This document shows positions 45,308 through 53,681 of a stretch of 64,000 nucleotides of DNA, one piece after another. Each line of letters begins with the position of its first letter. Position 1 is the stretch's first letter. The notes beneath the pieces are model-generated. The model was not told the origin of the DNA and ran no database searches. It was given only the letters and a program-made list of their open reading frames with translations. Made by a program: the position numbers and the translations under genes. This stretch comes from Paenibacillus pabuli (lineage in GTDB: Bacteria; Bacillota; Bacilli; Paenibacillales; Paenibacillaceae): NCBI RefSeq assembly GCF_023101145.1, contig NZ_CP073714.1, positions 6,014,001-6,078,000 on the forward strand. Reading direction: 5' to 3'.

Positions 45308-46216
45308 TTAGTTGGATGCTTTGACAGCTGCTTTAGGTTTCTCTGTTTGTTTACCTTTGAGCGCCAGCCACAATGGAGCGGCGATGAAGATCGAAGAATA
45401 TGCACCGAACAATGTTCCGATGACCATAGCAAGAGAGAACATGCGAATGGATTCTCCACCAAAAATAAACAAGCAGAGCGAAGCGACAAACACGGTGAAT
45501 GTAGTATTCAGGGAACGTGTCATCGTTTGCGCCAAACTGCGGTTGACTACTTCACGCAAATCGGCTTTGGTAGTCTTTTTAGCAAAACGCATATTCTCAC
45601 GAATCCGGTCAAAGATAACGATGGTATCATTGATCGAGAAACCGACAATGGTCAGTACAGCCGTAATGAATGTCAGATTCACTTCTAGTCGGAAGATCGA
45701 GAACACACTAATCACTACAAATGCATCATGGAAGAGCGCAATGACAGCAGCCAAACCAAACCGCCATTCAAATCGGATGGCTACATAGATCATAATCCCG
45801 ATACTTGCGATAAGAACCGCGTATATGGCATTGCGTTCAAGCTCTTTGGCCATCTCCGGGTCAACCGTGTTGACTTCATAAGAAGCGGTAGAATCCAGCT
45901 TGGTGAACTCTTGCTTAAACTTGCTTTCCTGAGTTTCATCCAGTACATTCGAGAAACGAACGTTAACCCGATCAGCACCAGGTGTAATATGAACATCCTT
46001 GGTGTCAATCCCAAGGTCACTAACAATGGGCTTAATTTGTTCCGTTGTGATCGCTTTGGATACCGTAATATCCACATTTGAGCCTGAACGAAAATCTACC
46101 GCATAATTCAAACCCAGAGATAAAATGCTGACAATACCTGCAATCGTCAAAATGATGGAAAAAGCATAGGCAATTTTACTGCCTTTAACATAATCAAAAT
46201 TCCAATTAAAGCGCAC
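45308..46216 (-). CDS. secF: Protein translocase subunit SecF
   Basis: Membrane partner of SecD that uses the proton gradient to assist Sec export. The 302-aa protein has TM1 (YAFSIILTIAGIVSIL), a periplasmic domain and the conserved D4-region FSINDTIVIFDRIREN followed by RSLAQTMTRSLNTTFT. A GTG at 46216 has GGAG ten bases upstream and is preferred over GTG 46225. It overlaps the secD end by 11 bases. Unlike B. subtilis, where secDF is fused, the two genes are separate. Confidence 0.93.
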   Translation of the reverse strand: MRFNWNFDYVKGSKIAYAFSIILTIAGIVSILSLGLNYAVDFRSGSNVDITVSKAITTEQIKPIVSDLGIDTKDVHITPGADRVNVRFSNVLDETQESKFKQEFTKLDSTASYEVNTVDPEMAKELERNAIYAVLIASIGIMIYVAIRFEWRFGLAAVIALFHDAFVVISVFSIFRLEVNLTFITAVLTIVGFSINDTIVIFDRIRENMRFAKKTTKADLREVVNRSLAQTMTRSLNTTFTVFVASLCLFIFGGESIRMFSLAMVIGTLFGAYSSIFIAAPLWLALKGKQTEKPKAAVKASN

Positions 46217-47456
46217 GAATTTCACTCTCCTTCACTCCGAAGTACTTAGGCTTCTTCAACACGTTAGCCCGCACAAGCAGGGTCAACAGGAAGCGGGAGA
46301 AGAAAATATTCGTGATAATGCTGGTCACGATGTCAAAAATCAGTACCAGTGCGAAACCTTTAACCGCACCTGTACCCAAGAAGAACATAACTGCGGCAGC
46401 AATGATGGTTGTAATGTTGGAGTCAATAATCGTACGGAAGGAATGTTTGCCTCCCGCTTTAACAGAAGACAATATTGACTTGCCACTACGCATTTCTTCC
46501 TTAATCCGCTCGTACGTAATGATGTTGGCATCCACGGCCATCCCTATCCCCAGGATAAATGCCGCGATCCCCGGAAGGGTAAGTACAAATTCTCCCATAT
46601 AGAAGATTGCAAGTACCAGCCACGTATGTGTAATCAGGGCAAAGCTCGCAATAATCCCCGGAATACGGTACAGACCAATCATGAACACCAGAATAATCAC
46701 GGAACCAATTAATCCTGCTTTAATCGTCTGATCCAGAGATAGTTTACCAAGTGTTGCACCAACGCTTTGAGAGTACTTCTCTGTCAATTTCAATGGCAAT
46801 GCACCCAAATTAATGGTATCGCGAAGCTGATTGGCTTCCTCACGTGAGTAGTTACCCGTGATTTGCGCAGAGCCGTCACTCAGCTGCTGCTGCACGGTTG
46901 GAGCAGATAACAATTGATCATCCAGATAGATAGCCAAAGGTTGTCCAATCAAACGTTTGGTGATTTCGGCAAACTTGGCTTTGTCTTTAACCTGGATGTC
47001 GATCATCGGTGCATTCAACTGGTTGAATACCACTTTGGCACCATTCTCCACGAACTCATTTCCCCGAAGCTCGATTTTGGTGTATTCGCCTTCTTTGTCA
47101 TTCTCAGCTTTACTGCGGAAGGTCATGACAGCAGGTTCTTTCATTTTGGCTCTGACCTCAGCCTCGTCGGTCACCCCGGCCAGCTTCAAACGGATCCGGT
47201 TCGTTCCTTCAGTTGTTACTTCCGGCTCGCTTGTTCCGAGCGCATTGGCACGGCTCTCCAGACTTTTTGCTGTTTGCACCAAAGATGCTTTGGTGACTTG
47301 TTGTCCTTGTTCCAGCGGCTCTGCTTCATATAAGATCTCGTAGCCTCCTTTTAAATCAAGGCCCAAGCGTATATTTTTGAGCAGCCCTGGACTTGTGCCC
47401 AACATTACTCCTGCGGTCACAAGCACGACCAAAATGAAACTGACGATTCTTTTCAT
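46206..47456 (-). CDS. secD: Protein translocase subunit SecD
   Basis: The 416-aa SecD subunit has the signature LGLDLKGGYEILYE near the N-terminus, a large periplasmic domain, and the cytoplasm-facing VDANIITYERIKEE and later segments common to RND-type proteins. ATG 47456 (MKRIVSFILV) has AGGA five bases upstream; the longer frame to 47531 is rejected. It is co-transcribed with secF. Confidence 0.94.
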   Translation of the reverse strand: MKRIVSFILVVLVTAGVMLGTSPGLLKNIRLGLDLKGGYEILYEAEPLEQGQQVTKASLVQTAKSLESRANALGTSEPEVTTEGTNRIRLKLAGVTDEAEVRAKMKEPAVMTFRSKAENDKEGEYTKIELRGNEFVENGAKVVFNQLNAPMIDIQVKDKAKFAEITKRLIGQPLAIYLDDQLLSAPTVQQQLSDGSAQITGNYSREEANQLRDTINLGALPLKLTEKYSQSVGATLGKLSLDQTIKAGLIGSVIILVFMIGLYRIPGIIASFALITHTWLVLAIFYMGEFVLTLPGIAAFILGIGMAVDANIITYERIKEEMRSGKSILSSVKAGGKHSFRTIIDSNITTIIAAAVMFFLGTGAVKGFALVLIFDIVTSIITNIFFSRFLLTLLVRANVLKKPKYFGVKESEIRAL

Positions 47457-47529
47457 GCCGTTCCTAGATCCCCTTTCGTTCTCAATATTCCTATTATAGC
47501 GATGCCGTAAAAAGCAGTCAATTTCCAAC

Positions 47530-47560
47530 AAAAAAGATCCCTTTCGCTAGAAAGAGGACC
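47530..47560 (-). terminator. Terminator overlapping the comN end
   Basis: GATCCCTTTC (47536-47545) pairs with GAAAGaGGAcC (47550-47560); six T follow on the minus strand. The stem overlaps the comN stop codon. Confidence 0.7.
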
Positions 47561-47795
47561 CCCGGTATGCAGACACGGTCATAAAGTTCATAAAGCTTGT
47601 TGCTTTCAGTGACAATATGTCGTTCACCAGTTGGTGAAGCGGTGGAATGCCCTGCTTTTCATATTTATGACTGATGCAATTCCAGACATCTTTGCTGGTG
47701 ACATATTCGTAACCGACAAGCCTTAGTTCCTCTGCTTTGCTACGGCAGAGCATCTCTATAGACTGTTCCAACTCCACATCATTCATTTCTTCCAA
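47547..47795 (-). CDS. comN: Post-transcriptional regulator ComN
   Basis: An 82-aa protein of the ComN (YrzD) family, which in B. subtilis controls comE mRNA accumulation and localisation. The family core is LRLVGYEYVTSKDVWNC and LHQLVNDILSLKA. Start TTG 47795 (LEEMNDVELEQ) follows GGGAGG by seven bases; ATG 47813 lies before that site. Neighbours secDF and spoVB are the same in B. subtilis. Confidence 0.85.
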   Translation of the reverse strand: MEEMNDVELEQSIEMLCRSKAEELRLVGYEYVTSKDVWNCISHKYEKQGIPPLHQLVNDILSLKATSFMNFMTVSAYRGSSF

Positions 47796-48009
47796 CGGGG
47801 AGCCTCCCTTCATACATCCAAGCCTTTACGCGGCATCAATATTACAACATTCGACTTTACCCGATCATATTCCTTCTTGCCGGAGATGGATCTTTTTGTT
47901 AATCGTGTCCAAGTTGTCATGAGAAGATATTGGACTGGCATAAGATGAAGAACGACGGCTTTGTCCCGTTTATGAATATCTGTACTCCAACCGGGAAAGA
48001 GGGGTAGTC

Positions 48010-49611
48010 TTGAAGAAACAGACATTTATCCAGGGAGCCATGATCCTGCTCGCCGCAGGCATCATTAATCGGATTCTCGGGTTCATCCCGCGCATTGCGC
48101 TGCCACGGGTTATCGGTGCAGAAGGTGTTGGCATCTACCAACTGAGCTATCCCTTTTTCATCGTACTCGTCACACTAATCACTGGCGGTATTCCATTGGC
48201 TGTAGCCAAGCTCGTAGCCGAAGCGGATACAGGTGCCAACCGTTACTCGCCCCAACGGATTTTGCAAATCAGCCTGAGCTTCACACTGACCCTTGGCGTT
48301 GTGTTTATGTTTTTGTGCATTGTCTTTGCTCCATGGGTCACCCGTTATGTGCTGACTGATGAGAGGGTCTATCATACGTTTGTCAGCATGAGCCCTATGA
48401 TTGCAATCATCGCTGTGTCTGCTGTCTACAGAGGTTATTTCCAGGGAAAGCAAAACATGATGCCTACAGCTGTTTCGTCGATCGTTGAAACGGTCATTCG
48501 CATTATCTGTGTGATCTGGTTTTCCTGGCTCCTCTTGCCCCATGGAATTGCTCAAGCTGCAGCAGGAGCCATGCTGGGAGCACTTGTCGGTGAATTTGTC
48601 GGTATGCTCGTCTTGCTGTGGAACTATGCTAGACAGAAAAAGTATCTTGATCATACTCAGCCCATGCTCAATTCTCCACCTGAGGCCAAACCTGCTGTTT
48701 TACAAAACTCAACCGGATCAGAGCCTGGACTTCTTCGCCGTTTACTGGCGATTTCCGTACCCGTAACTGCCGGGCGGTTAGTCGGTTCCCTATCGTATCT
48801 CGCTGAGACCATTGTAACCGCACAGAGTTTAGCTATTGCAGGGATCTCCAAGGGGCTCGCTACGGCACAATATGGCGCATTACAGGGCATGATTATTCCA
48901 CTACTTCTACTGCCGGGAGCATTAACATCATCGTTAGCCACGTCCCTTGTCCCTTCATTGTCTGAGGCTTCGGCTCAAGGTGACCGTGCGCTCATTCATA
49001 AACGGATGCATCAGGCTCTGCGGCTGGCACTGGTAACAGGTGCACCATTTTCTGTGTTTATGTATGTGCTTGCCGAACCGATGTGTCTTGTCTTGTATAA
49101 TGATGCATCGATTGGAAGCATGCTTAAGCTTATGGCTCCTTTTGCTCTGTTTATCTACATTCAGGCCCCTCTTCAAGCTGCTCTTCAGGCACTTGATCGT
49201 CCTGGAAAGGCTCTGCTCAACACATTTATTGGTGCTGTCATTAAAATTACGTTGATTTTGGTACTCGCCTCCCGGCCGGAATACGGCATTTTTGGTGCGG
49301 TTATTGCCATTTGTGTGAATTCAACAGTTGTTACTCTTTTACATGCACGAAGTGTGCGCAGTCTGTTACAGTTCCGTTTCAAAATGATGGACTGGGTCAA
49401 AACAGGCGCTGGTATGCTCATCATGGGCGCCGCTACTCTGGTTATTTACGAACAAACTGCGGCTCTGCTTCCTTTTTGGCTCAGAATGCTTCTTGCGCCC
49501 CTTGTTGGTCTAATTGTTTATTTCATCGTTATGGGCTGGACCAAAATGATTGATTTTCACGATCTTTCCCGTGCTCCCATTATTGGTTCCTGGTTTAAAC
49601 GCCGTTCCTAG
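48010..49611 (+). CDS. spoVB: Stage V sporulation protein B (MOP flippase)
   Basis: A 533-aa membrane protein with about 14 spans, of the multidrug/oligosaccharide-lipid/polysaccharide flippase superfamily; SpoVB is needed for the spore cortex. It begins TFIQGAMILLAAGIINRI and contains GFIPRIALPRVIGAEGVG. The start is TTG 48010, with GAGGGG five bases upstream. It is divergent from comN and convergent with the DUF421 gene, only three bases from it. Confidence 0.92.
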   Translation: MKKQTFIQGAMILLAAGIINRILGFIPRIALPRVIGAEGVGIYQLSYPFFIVLVTLITGGIPLAVAKLVAEADTGANRYSPQRILQISLSFTLTLGVVFMFLCIVFAPWVTRYVLTDERVYHTFVSMSPMIAIIAVSAVYRGYFQGKQNMMPTAVSSIVETVIRIICVIWFSWLLLPHGIAQAAAGAMLGALVGEFVGMLVLLWNYARQKKYLDHTQPMLNSPPEAKPAVLQNSTGSEPGLLRRLLAISVPVTAGRLVGSLSYLAETIVTAQSLAIAGISKGLATAQYGALQGMIIPLLLLPGALTSSLATSLVPSLSEASAQGDRALIHKRMHQALRLALVTGAPFSVFMYVLAEPMCLVLYNDASIGSMLKLMAPFALFIYIQAPLQAALQALDRPGKALLNTFIGAVIKITLILVLASRPEYGIFGAVIAICVNSTVVTLLHARSVRSLLQFRFKMMDWVKTGAGMLIMGAATLVIYEQTAALLPFWLRMLLAPLVGLIVYFIVMGWTKMIDFHDLSRAPIIGSWFKRRS

Positions 49612-49614
49612 AAG

Positions 49615-50376
49615 TCAGTTATCTTTATCATCTTTGGAACTTACATAAACTTTCTCGTTATGATCGATGGAACAGATAAACACATCTTTGAAGTCCATAA
49701 TCCCTTTCTGCTGAATCTGATTTTTAAGCCAAAATCTCGTTTTCTGAATCAGTTCTAGATTCTGATCCTGGACTTTGCCATCCATGATTAATGGCAGCGG
49801 CAGCCCTTCGTATTTGATATTTTCAAACCCCTCTATTTTGTTTTTTCGCCCTTTGGGTTTGGAATTAGATCCTGTCGAACCAGAGCCTGATAATCCGCTG
49901 TTGCCGCCTAAAGAACTCTGGTCTTTCGGAAAAACAGTCAACTTGCCTGTTGTCTCCAATATGGCGAAGTCAACTTCACCAATGCTGTCTACATTCTGTT
50001 CGCGAAGTTGTTGTAGCAGATCGTCCAGATTGTAACGCTGCTTGCGCATTTCATCTCGATGTAACTTGCCTTTGGAAATTAACACCGTCGGCTTGCCATC
50101 AATCATCAACCGCAGCTTCCGGCTTTTGAGACTAAGAAAAGCTATAGCAATCTGTACTACCAGTACCGTCAGCATCGGTACAATACCATGGAATAACGGT
50201 TTATTAGTATCTTCGATGACAAATGCCGCAATTTCTGCAAGCATGATGGATACGACCAGATCAAACATGGACAGCTTCCCAATCTCACGTTTGCCCATGA
50301 TCCGGATAGAAGCATAAACGATAAAATACATGAGTATGGTTCGAAAGATATGTGCTCCGACATCTGAGAAATTCAC
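49615..50376 (-). CDS. DUF421 membrane protein (YrbG/YetF-like)
   Basis: A 253-aa protein with three N-terminal spans (about 15-30, 40-58, 66-85) and a cytoplasmic alpha/beta DUF421 domain (KLRLMIDGKPTVLISKGKL, YNLDDLLQQLREQ, DFAILETTGKLTVF). A Ser/Gly/Lys-rich linker at 151-182 divides the domain from a C-terminal segment (GLPLPLIMDGKVQDQNL). Relatives sit in spore or envelope membranes of unknown function. B. subtilis yrbG holds the same place next to spoVB. Confidence 0.85.
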   Translation of the reverse strand: MNFSDVGAHIFRTILMYFIVYASIRIMGKREIGKLSMFDLVVSIMLAEIAAFVIEDTNKPLFHGIVPMLTVLVVQIAIAFLSLKSRKLRLMIDGKPTVLISKGKLHRDEMRKQRYNLDDLLQQLREQNVDSIGEVDFAILETTGKLTVFPKDQSSLGGNSGLSGSGSTGSNSKPKGRKNKIEGFENIKYEGLPLPLIMDGKVQDQNLELIQKTRFWLKNQIQQKGIMDFKDVFICSIDHNEKVYVSSKDDKDN

Positions 50377-50559
50377 AACAGGGTTCCTCCTTCGGATCTG
50401 AATTTTATACAGGTACCTGAAGCGTAATCCCTATTTTGACCTGAAGCTTAGATGCTCATGCAAATTTAATCCGTTTATTTAATGGAAAATTCAGTTCATA
50501 AGTCGGAAGGCTTGACCATACACTGTATTAATTTCAAACTTGTACAAGGGGGTTGCTTC

Positions 50560-50952
50560 ATGCAGTTGATTCGCCGAATGGCTTCATTTCGAGTGTCTAA
50601 CCCAGTTCTTTCGGGACTCTGTCATGCTTTTGTGTGGATGATGTTAGGCGCATTGATTCTATCCTTCTTTCTCTGGATGACCGGAATGCGGGAACAGGAT
50701 CTTTCCCTGTATACGTACGTTGTCCATGGCTTGTCCTTGCTGGTTGGTGGATTTGTATCTGGTAAGAGGTCGGGTGAACGTGGCTGGTATCACGGAGGTA
50801 TTACCGGAATCGTTTATGGATTAATTGTATTGCTGATCGGATTTCTGGCCCTCGACGCTTCATTCAACTGGAAAGACAGTTTGCAGCTTGCAAGTGCATT
50901 CCTGATTTCTGCGCTAGGCGGCATATTTGGAGTCAACACACGAAGATCATAG
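50560..50952 (+). CDS. TIGR04086-type membrane protein (YrzE)
   Basis: A 130-aa protein with four spans (about 20-45, 53-70, 82-102, 108-127). It contains VVHGLSLLVGGFVSGKRSGERGW-like text in two parts: LVGGFVSGKRSGERGW and HGGITGIVYG. ATG 50560 (MQLIRRMASF) has GGGGG seven bases upstream; the longer frame to 50482 is rejected. Its place beside yajC matches B. subtilis yrzE, though here on the opposite strand. Function unknown. Confidence 0.8.
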   Translation: MQLIRRMASFRVSNPVLSGLCHAFVWMMLGALILSFFLWMTGMREQDLSLYTYVVHGLSLLVGGFVSGKRSGERGWYHGGITGIVYGLIVLLIGFLALDASFNWKDSLQLASAFLISALGGIFGVNTRRS

Positions 50953-50977
50953 CAGATCGGAGTAACCGGTTAATTGA

Positions 50978-51022
50978 TAAAAAGAAAAAGAGAACCGGGT
51001 CCCCATGGAGATCCAGTTCTCT
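50978..51022 (-). terminator. Terminator of the ruv-queA-tgt-yajC operon
   Basis: AGAGAAC (50989-50995) pairs with GTTCTCT (51016-51022) with further inner pairing; a long T-rich tail follows on the minus strand. Confidence 0.75.
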
Positions 51023-51085
51023 GGCAATAATGAATACGCTGCAAACGTACTTATAGCCTTTACAGGCTTTTAGAACATCTATATT

Positions 51086-51397
51086 TTATTCAGCCGTTTC
51101 ACGTGCAACTGCACTGCTAATCGCATTACGATCAAAAGTCAGTTTAGTAACATCGTTTACACGCAATACAACCACATCATCTGTGATTTCAGCAATCGTT
51201 CCGTGAAGACCACCGATCGTAACAATTTTATCGCCTTTTTTCAATTGGCTTAACATGGAGTTACGTTGCTTTTGCTTTTTGTTCTGTGGACGAATCATCA
51301 AGAAGTAAAAAATTGCAACCATGAGTACCAAAGGTACAATCAAAGATACAATTCCACCGCCAGCATTAGCGGTTGTAGCTGGTAATGCTTGGAACAT
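51086..51397 (-). CDS. yajC: Preprotein translocase subunit YajC
   Basis: A 103-aa accessory subunit of the SecDF-YajC complex. One membrane span lies at about residues 15-36, then the family motif FLMIRPQNKKQKQ and a small cytoplasmic SH3-like domain (GDKIVTIGGLHGTI). It is the last gene of the ruv-queA-tgt operon. Confidence 0.95.
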   Translation of the reverse strand: MFQALPATTANAGGGIVSLIVPLVLMVAIFYFLMIRPQNKKQKQRNSMLSQLKKGDKIVTIGGLHGTIAEITDDVVVLRVNDVTKLTFDRNAISSAVARETAE

Positions 51398-51463
51398 TCA
51401 AACTCCCCCTTATCGACTATGCGTACAAATAATGCTTGTTACTTCGGTTCCGCAAAAACCTGA

Positions 51464-52600
51464 TTAGAAACCTTTGTCATTGTCATGAAGACCATATTGA
51501 TCGAAAAATTCATCCCGGAAATCAAGCAAACGATCTTCCATTATGGCTTTACGCACATTGCGCATCAAATTCTGCAAGAAATGAAGATTGTGGATGGTCG
51601 TCAATCGCAAGCCAAACGTTTCATCCGCTTTGATTAAATGACGCAAATAGGCTCTTGAATAGTTACGACAAGTATAACAATCGCACTCAGGGTCCAGTGG
51701 CCCAAAATCGGTTGCAAACTTGGCATTACGAACTACCAGTCGTCCTTGGCTGGTCATCGTTGTTCCGTTACGGGCAATTCGGGTAGGCAGAACACAATCG
51801 AACATGTCCACTCCGCGAATCGATCCCTCAATCAATGCATCGGGTGAACCAACACCCATTAGATAGCGTGGTTTATTGGACGGCAACAAAGGAACAGTGT
51901 AGTCCAATACACCATACATCAAATGTTTCGGTTCTCCAACACTCAGTCCACCAATAGCATAACCCGGGAAATCCATGGAAGTCAAATCTGCTGCGCTTTG
52001 GCGACGAAGATCTTCGTGCATGCCTCCCTGAACGATGGCAAACAGCCCTTGATCGTTCGGACGAGCATGACTTTCCAGACAACGTTCTGCCCAGCGGCTC
52101 GTTCTTTCAAGTGATTTTTTCACATATTCATACTCAGCCGGATACGGCGGGCACTCATCAAATGCCATCATGATATCGGAGCCCAGTGCATTCTGGATTT
52201 CCATTGCCACTTCAGGCGAAAGGAATTTTTTATCCCCGTTTAGATGGGAGCGGAAGTTAACGCCTTCCTCCGTAATTTTGCGCATCTCACTAAGAGAAAA
52301 CACTTGGAACCCGCCGCTATCAGTCAAAATCGGACGATCCCAGTTCATAAATTTGTGCAGGCCGCCTGCCTGACGAATAATCTCGTGCCCAGGTCTCAGG
52401 AACAGATGATAGGTATTGCTCAGAATGATCTGAGCATCCATCTCTTTCAGCTCTTCTGGACTCATCGTCTTCACCGTCGCCTGTGTACCTACAGGCATGA
52501 AGGTTGGTGTCTCAATAATACCGTGAGGTGTATGTACACGTCCCAAACGGGCTCCGGATTGTTTACAGGTTTTGATATGTTCGTACGTAATTGCTGCCAT
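51464..52600 (-). CDS. tgt: Queuine tRNA-ribosyltransferase
   Basis: Exchanges G34 for preQ1 in GUN-anticodon tRNAs (Asp, Asn, His, Tyr). The 378-aa TIM barrel has TDSGGFQVFSL with the catalytic Asp, FDCVLPTRIARNGT with the nucleophile, and zinc ligands CDCYTCRNYSRAYLRHL (C-x-C-xx-C...H). It follows queA by 45 bases. Confidence 0.96.
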   Translation of the reverse strand: MAAITYEHIKTCKQSGARLGRVHTPHGIIETPTFMPVGTQATVKTMSPEELKEMDAQIILSNTYHLFLRPGHEIIRQAGGLHKFMNWDRPILTDSGGFQVFSLSEMRKITEEGVNFRSHLNGDKKFLSPEVAMEIQNALGSDIMMAFDECPPYPAEYEYVKKSLERTSRWAERCLESHARPNDQGLFAIVQGGMHEDLRRQSAADLTSMDFPGYAIGGLSVGEPKHLMYGVLDYTVPLLPSNKPRYLMGVGSPDALIEGSIRGVDMFDCVLPTRIARNGTTMTSQGRLVVRNAKFATDFGPLDPECDCYTCRNYSRAYLRHLIKADETFGLRLTTIHNLHFLQNLMRNVRKAIMEDRLLDFRDEFFDQYGLHDNDKGF

Positions 52601-52645
52601 TGGTTTTAATCATCCTCTAAAAATTAATCGTAATACCTTCACATC

Positions 52646-53674
52646 TTAATAAATTAACATGGCATCGCCAAAGCTGAAGAAACGGTACTGTTCTTTAATC
52701 GCTTCCTCATATGCATGCATGATTTGTTCTCTGCCCGCAAGCGCACTGACCAACATGACCAATGTGGATTTGGGTAGATGAAAATTCGTAAGCATCCCGT
52801 CAATCACTTTGAACGTATATCCCGGATAGATAAAAATTTTGGTCCAGCCGCTGCTTTCTTGCAACTGCCCGTCTTCAAACTTGCTCCCAACCGTTTCAAG
52901 GGTTCGACAACTTGTTGTTCCTACAGCAAATATACGGTTGCCGCGTTTTTTCGTTTCATTAATGAGATCCGCCGTCTCTTGAGACAGAGAGTAGTATTCC
53001 TCATGCATGACATGCTCTTCCACATTGTCAACCGACATGGGCCGAAATGTTCCGAGTCCCACGTGAAGCGTGATGAAGGCTACATTTACGCCTTTATCCC
53101 GAATTCGATTCAGCAGTTCATCTGTAAAATGTAAACCCGCTGTCGGAGCAGCGGCCGATCCTTCATGTTTCGCATATACGGTTTGATACCTTTCCCGGTC
53201 ATCCAGTGTCTCTCTAATATAAGGAGGCAGCGGCATTTCACCCAGACGATCCAGAATCTCTTGAAAGATTCCCTCATAGGAGAACGTAAGCAAACGCGCA
53301 CCCATATCGCCTTCTTCATCAATGACTGCCCTGAGCTCGTCACTAAAAACGATAACCGAACCGGCTTTCAGCTTTTTGCCTGGTTTAACCAGAGCTTCCC
53401 AACGATCGCCCTCCACGTTTTTGAGCAAAAGCACTTCCGCCTTCGCTCCCGTATCCGCTTTGGTTCCGAACAACCGTGCTGGAAGAACACGTGTATCATT
53501 CAGCACTAGAGTATCTCCAGGCTGGAGGAAGTCGATAATATCAGGGAACATGTGATGGTTAACCTCACCGCTCTCCTTGTTTAAGGTAAGCAATCGAGAC
53601 GCCGTGCGGTCAAGCAGTGGCGTCTGTGCAATCAATTGCTCCGGCAATTCAAAATCATATAAGTTCACATTCAT
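52646..53674 (-). CDS. queA: S-adenosylmethionine:tRNA ribosyltransferase-isomerase
   Basis: Converts preQ1-tRNA to epoxyqueuosine-tRNA. The 342-aa protein starts MNVNLYDFELPEQLIAQTP and contains AAPTAGLHFTDELL and HVGLGTFRPM. I chose ATG 53674 because it fits the family; the longer frame to 53704 overlaps the upstream gene. It is seven bases from the SpoIID-like gene. Confidence 0.95.
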   Translation of the reverse strand: MNVNLYDFELPEQLIAQTPLLDRTASRLLTLNKESGEVNHHMFPDIIDFLQPGDTLVLNDTRVLPARLFGTKADTGAKAEVLLLKNVEGDRWEALVKPGKKLKAGSVIVFSDELRAVIDEEGDMGARLLTFSYEGIFQEILDRLGEMPLPPYIRETLDDRERYQTVYAKHEGSAAAPTAGLHFTDELLNRIRDKGVNVAFITLHVGLGTFRPMSVDNVEEHVMHEEYYSLSQETADLINETKKRGNRIFAVGTTSCRTLETVGSKFEDGQLQESSGWTKIFIYPGYTFKVIDGMLTNFHLPKSTLVMLVSALAGREQIMHAYEEAIKEQYRFFSFGDAMLIY

Positions 53675-53681
53675 AGTAAAT

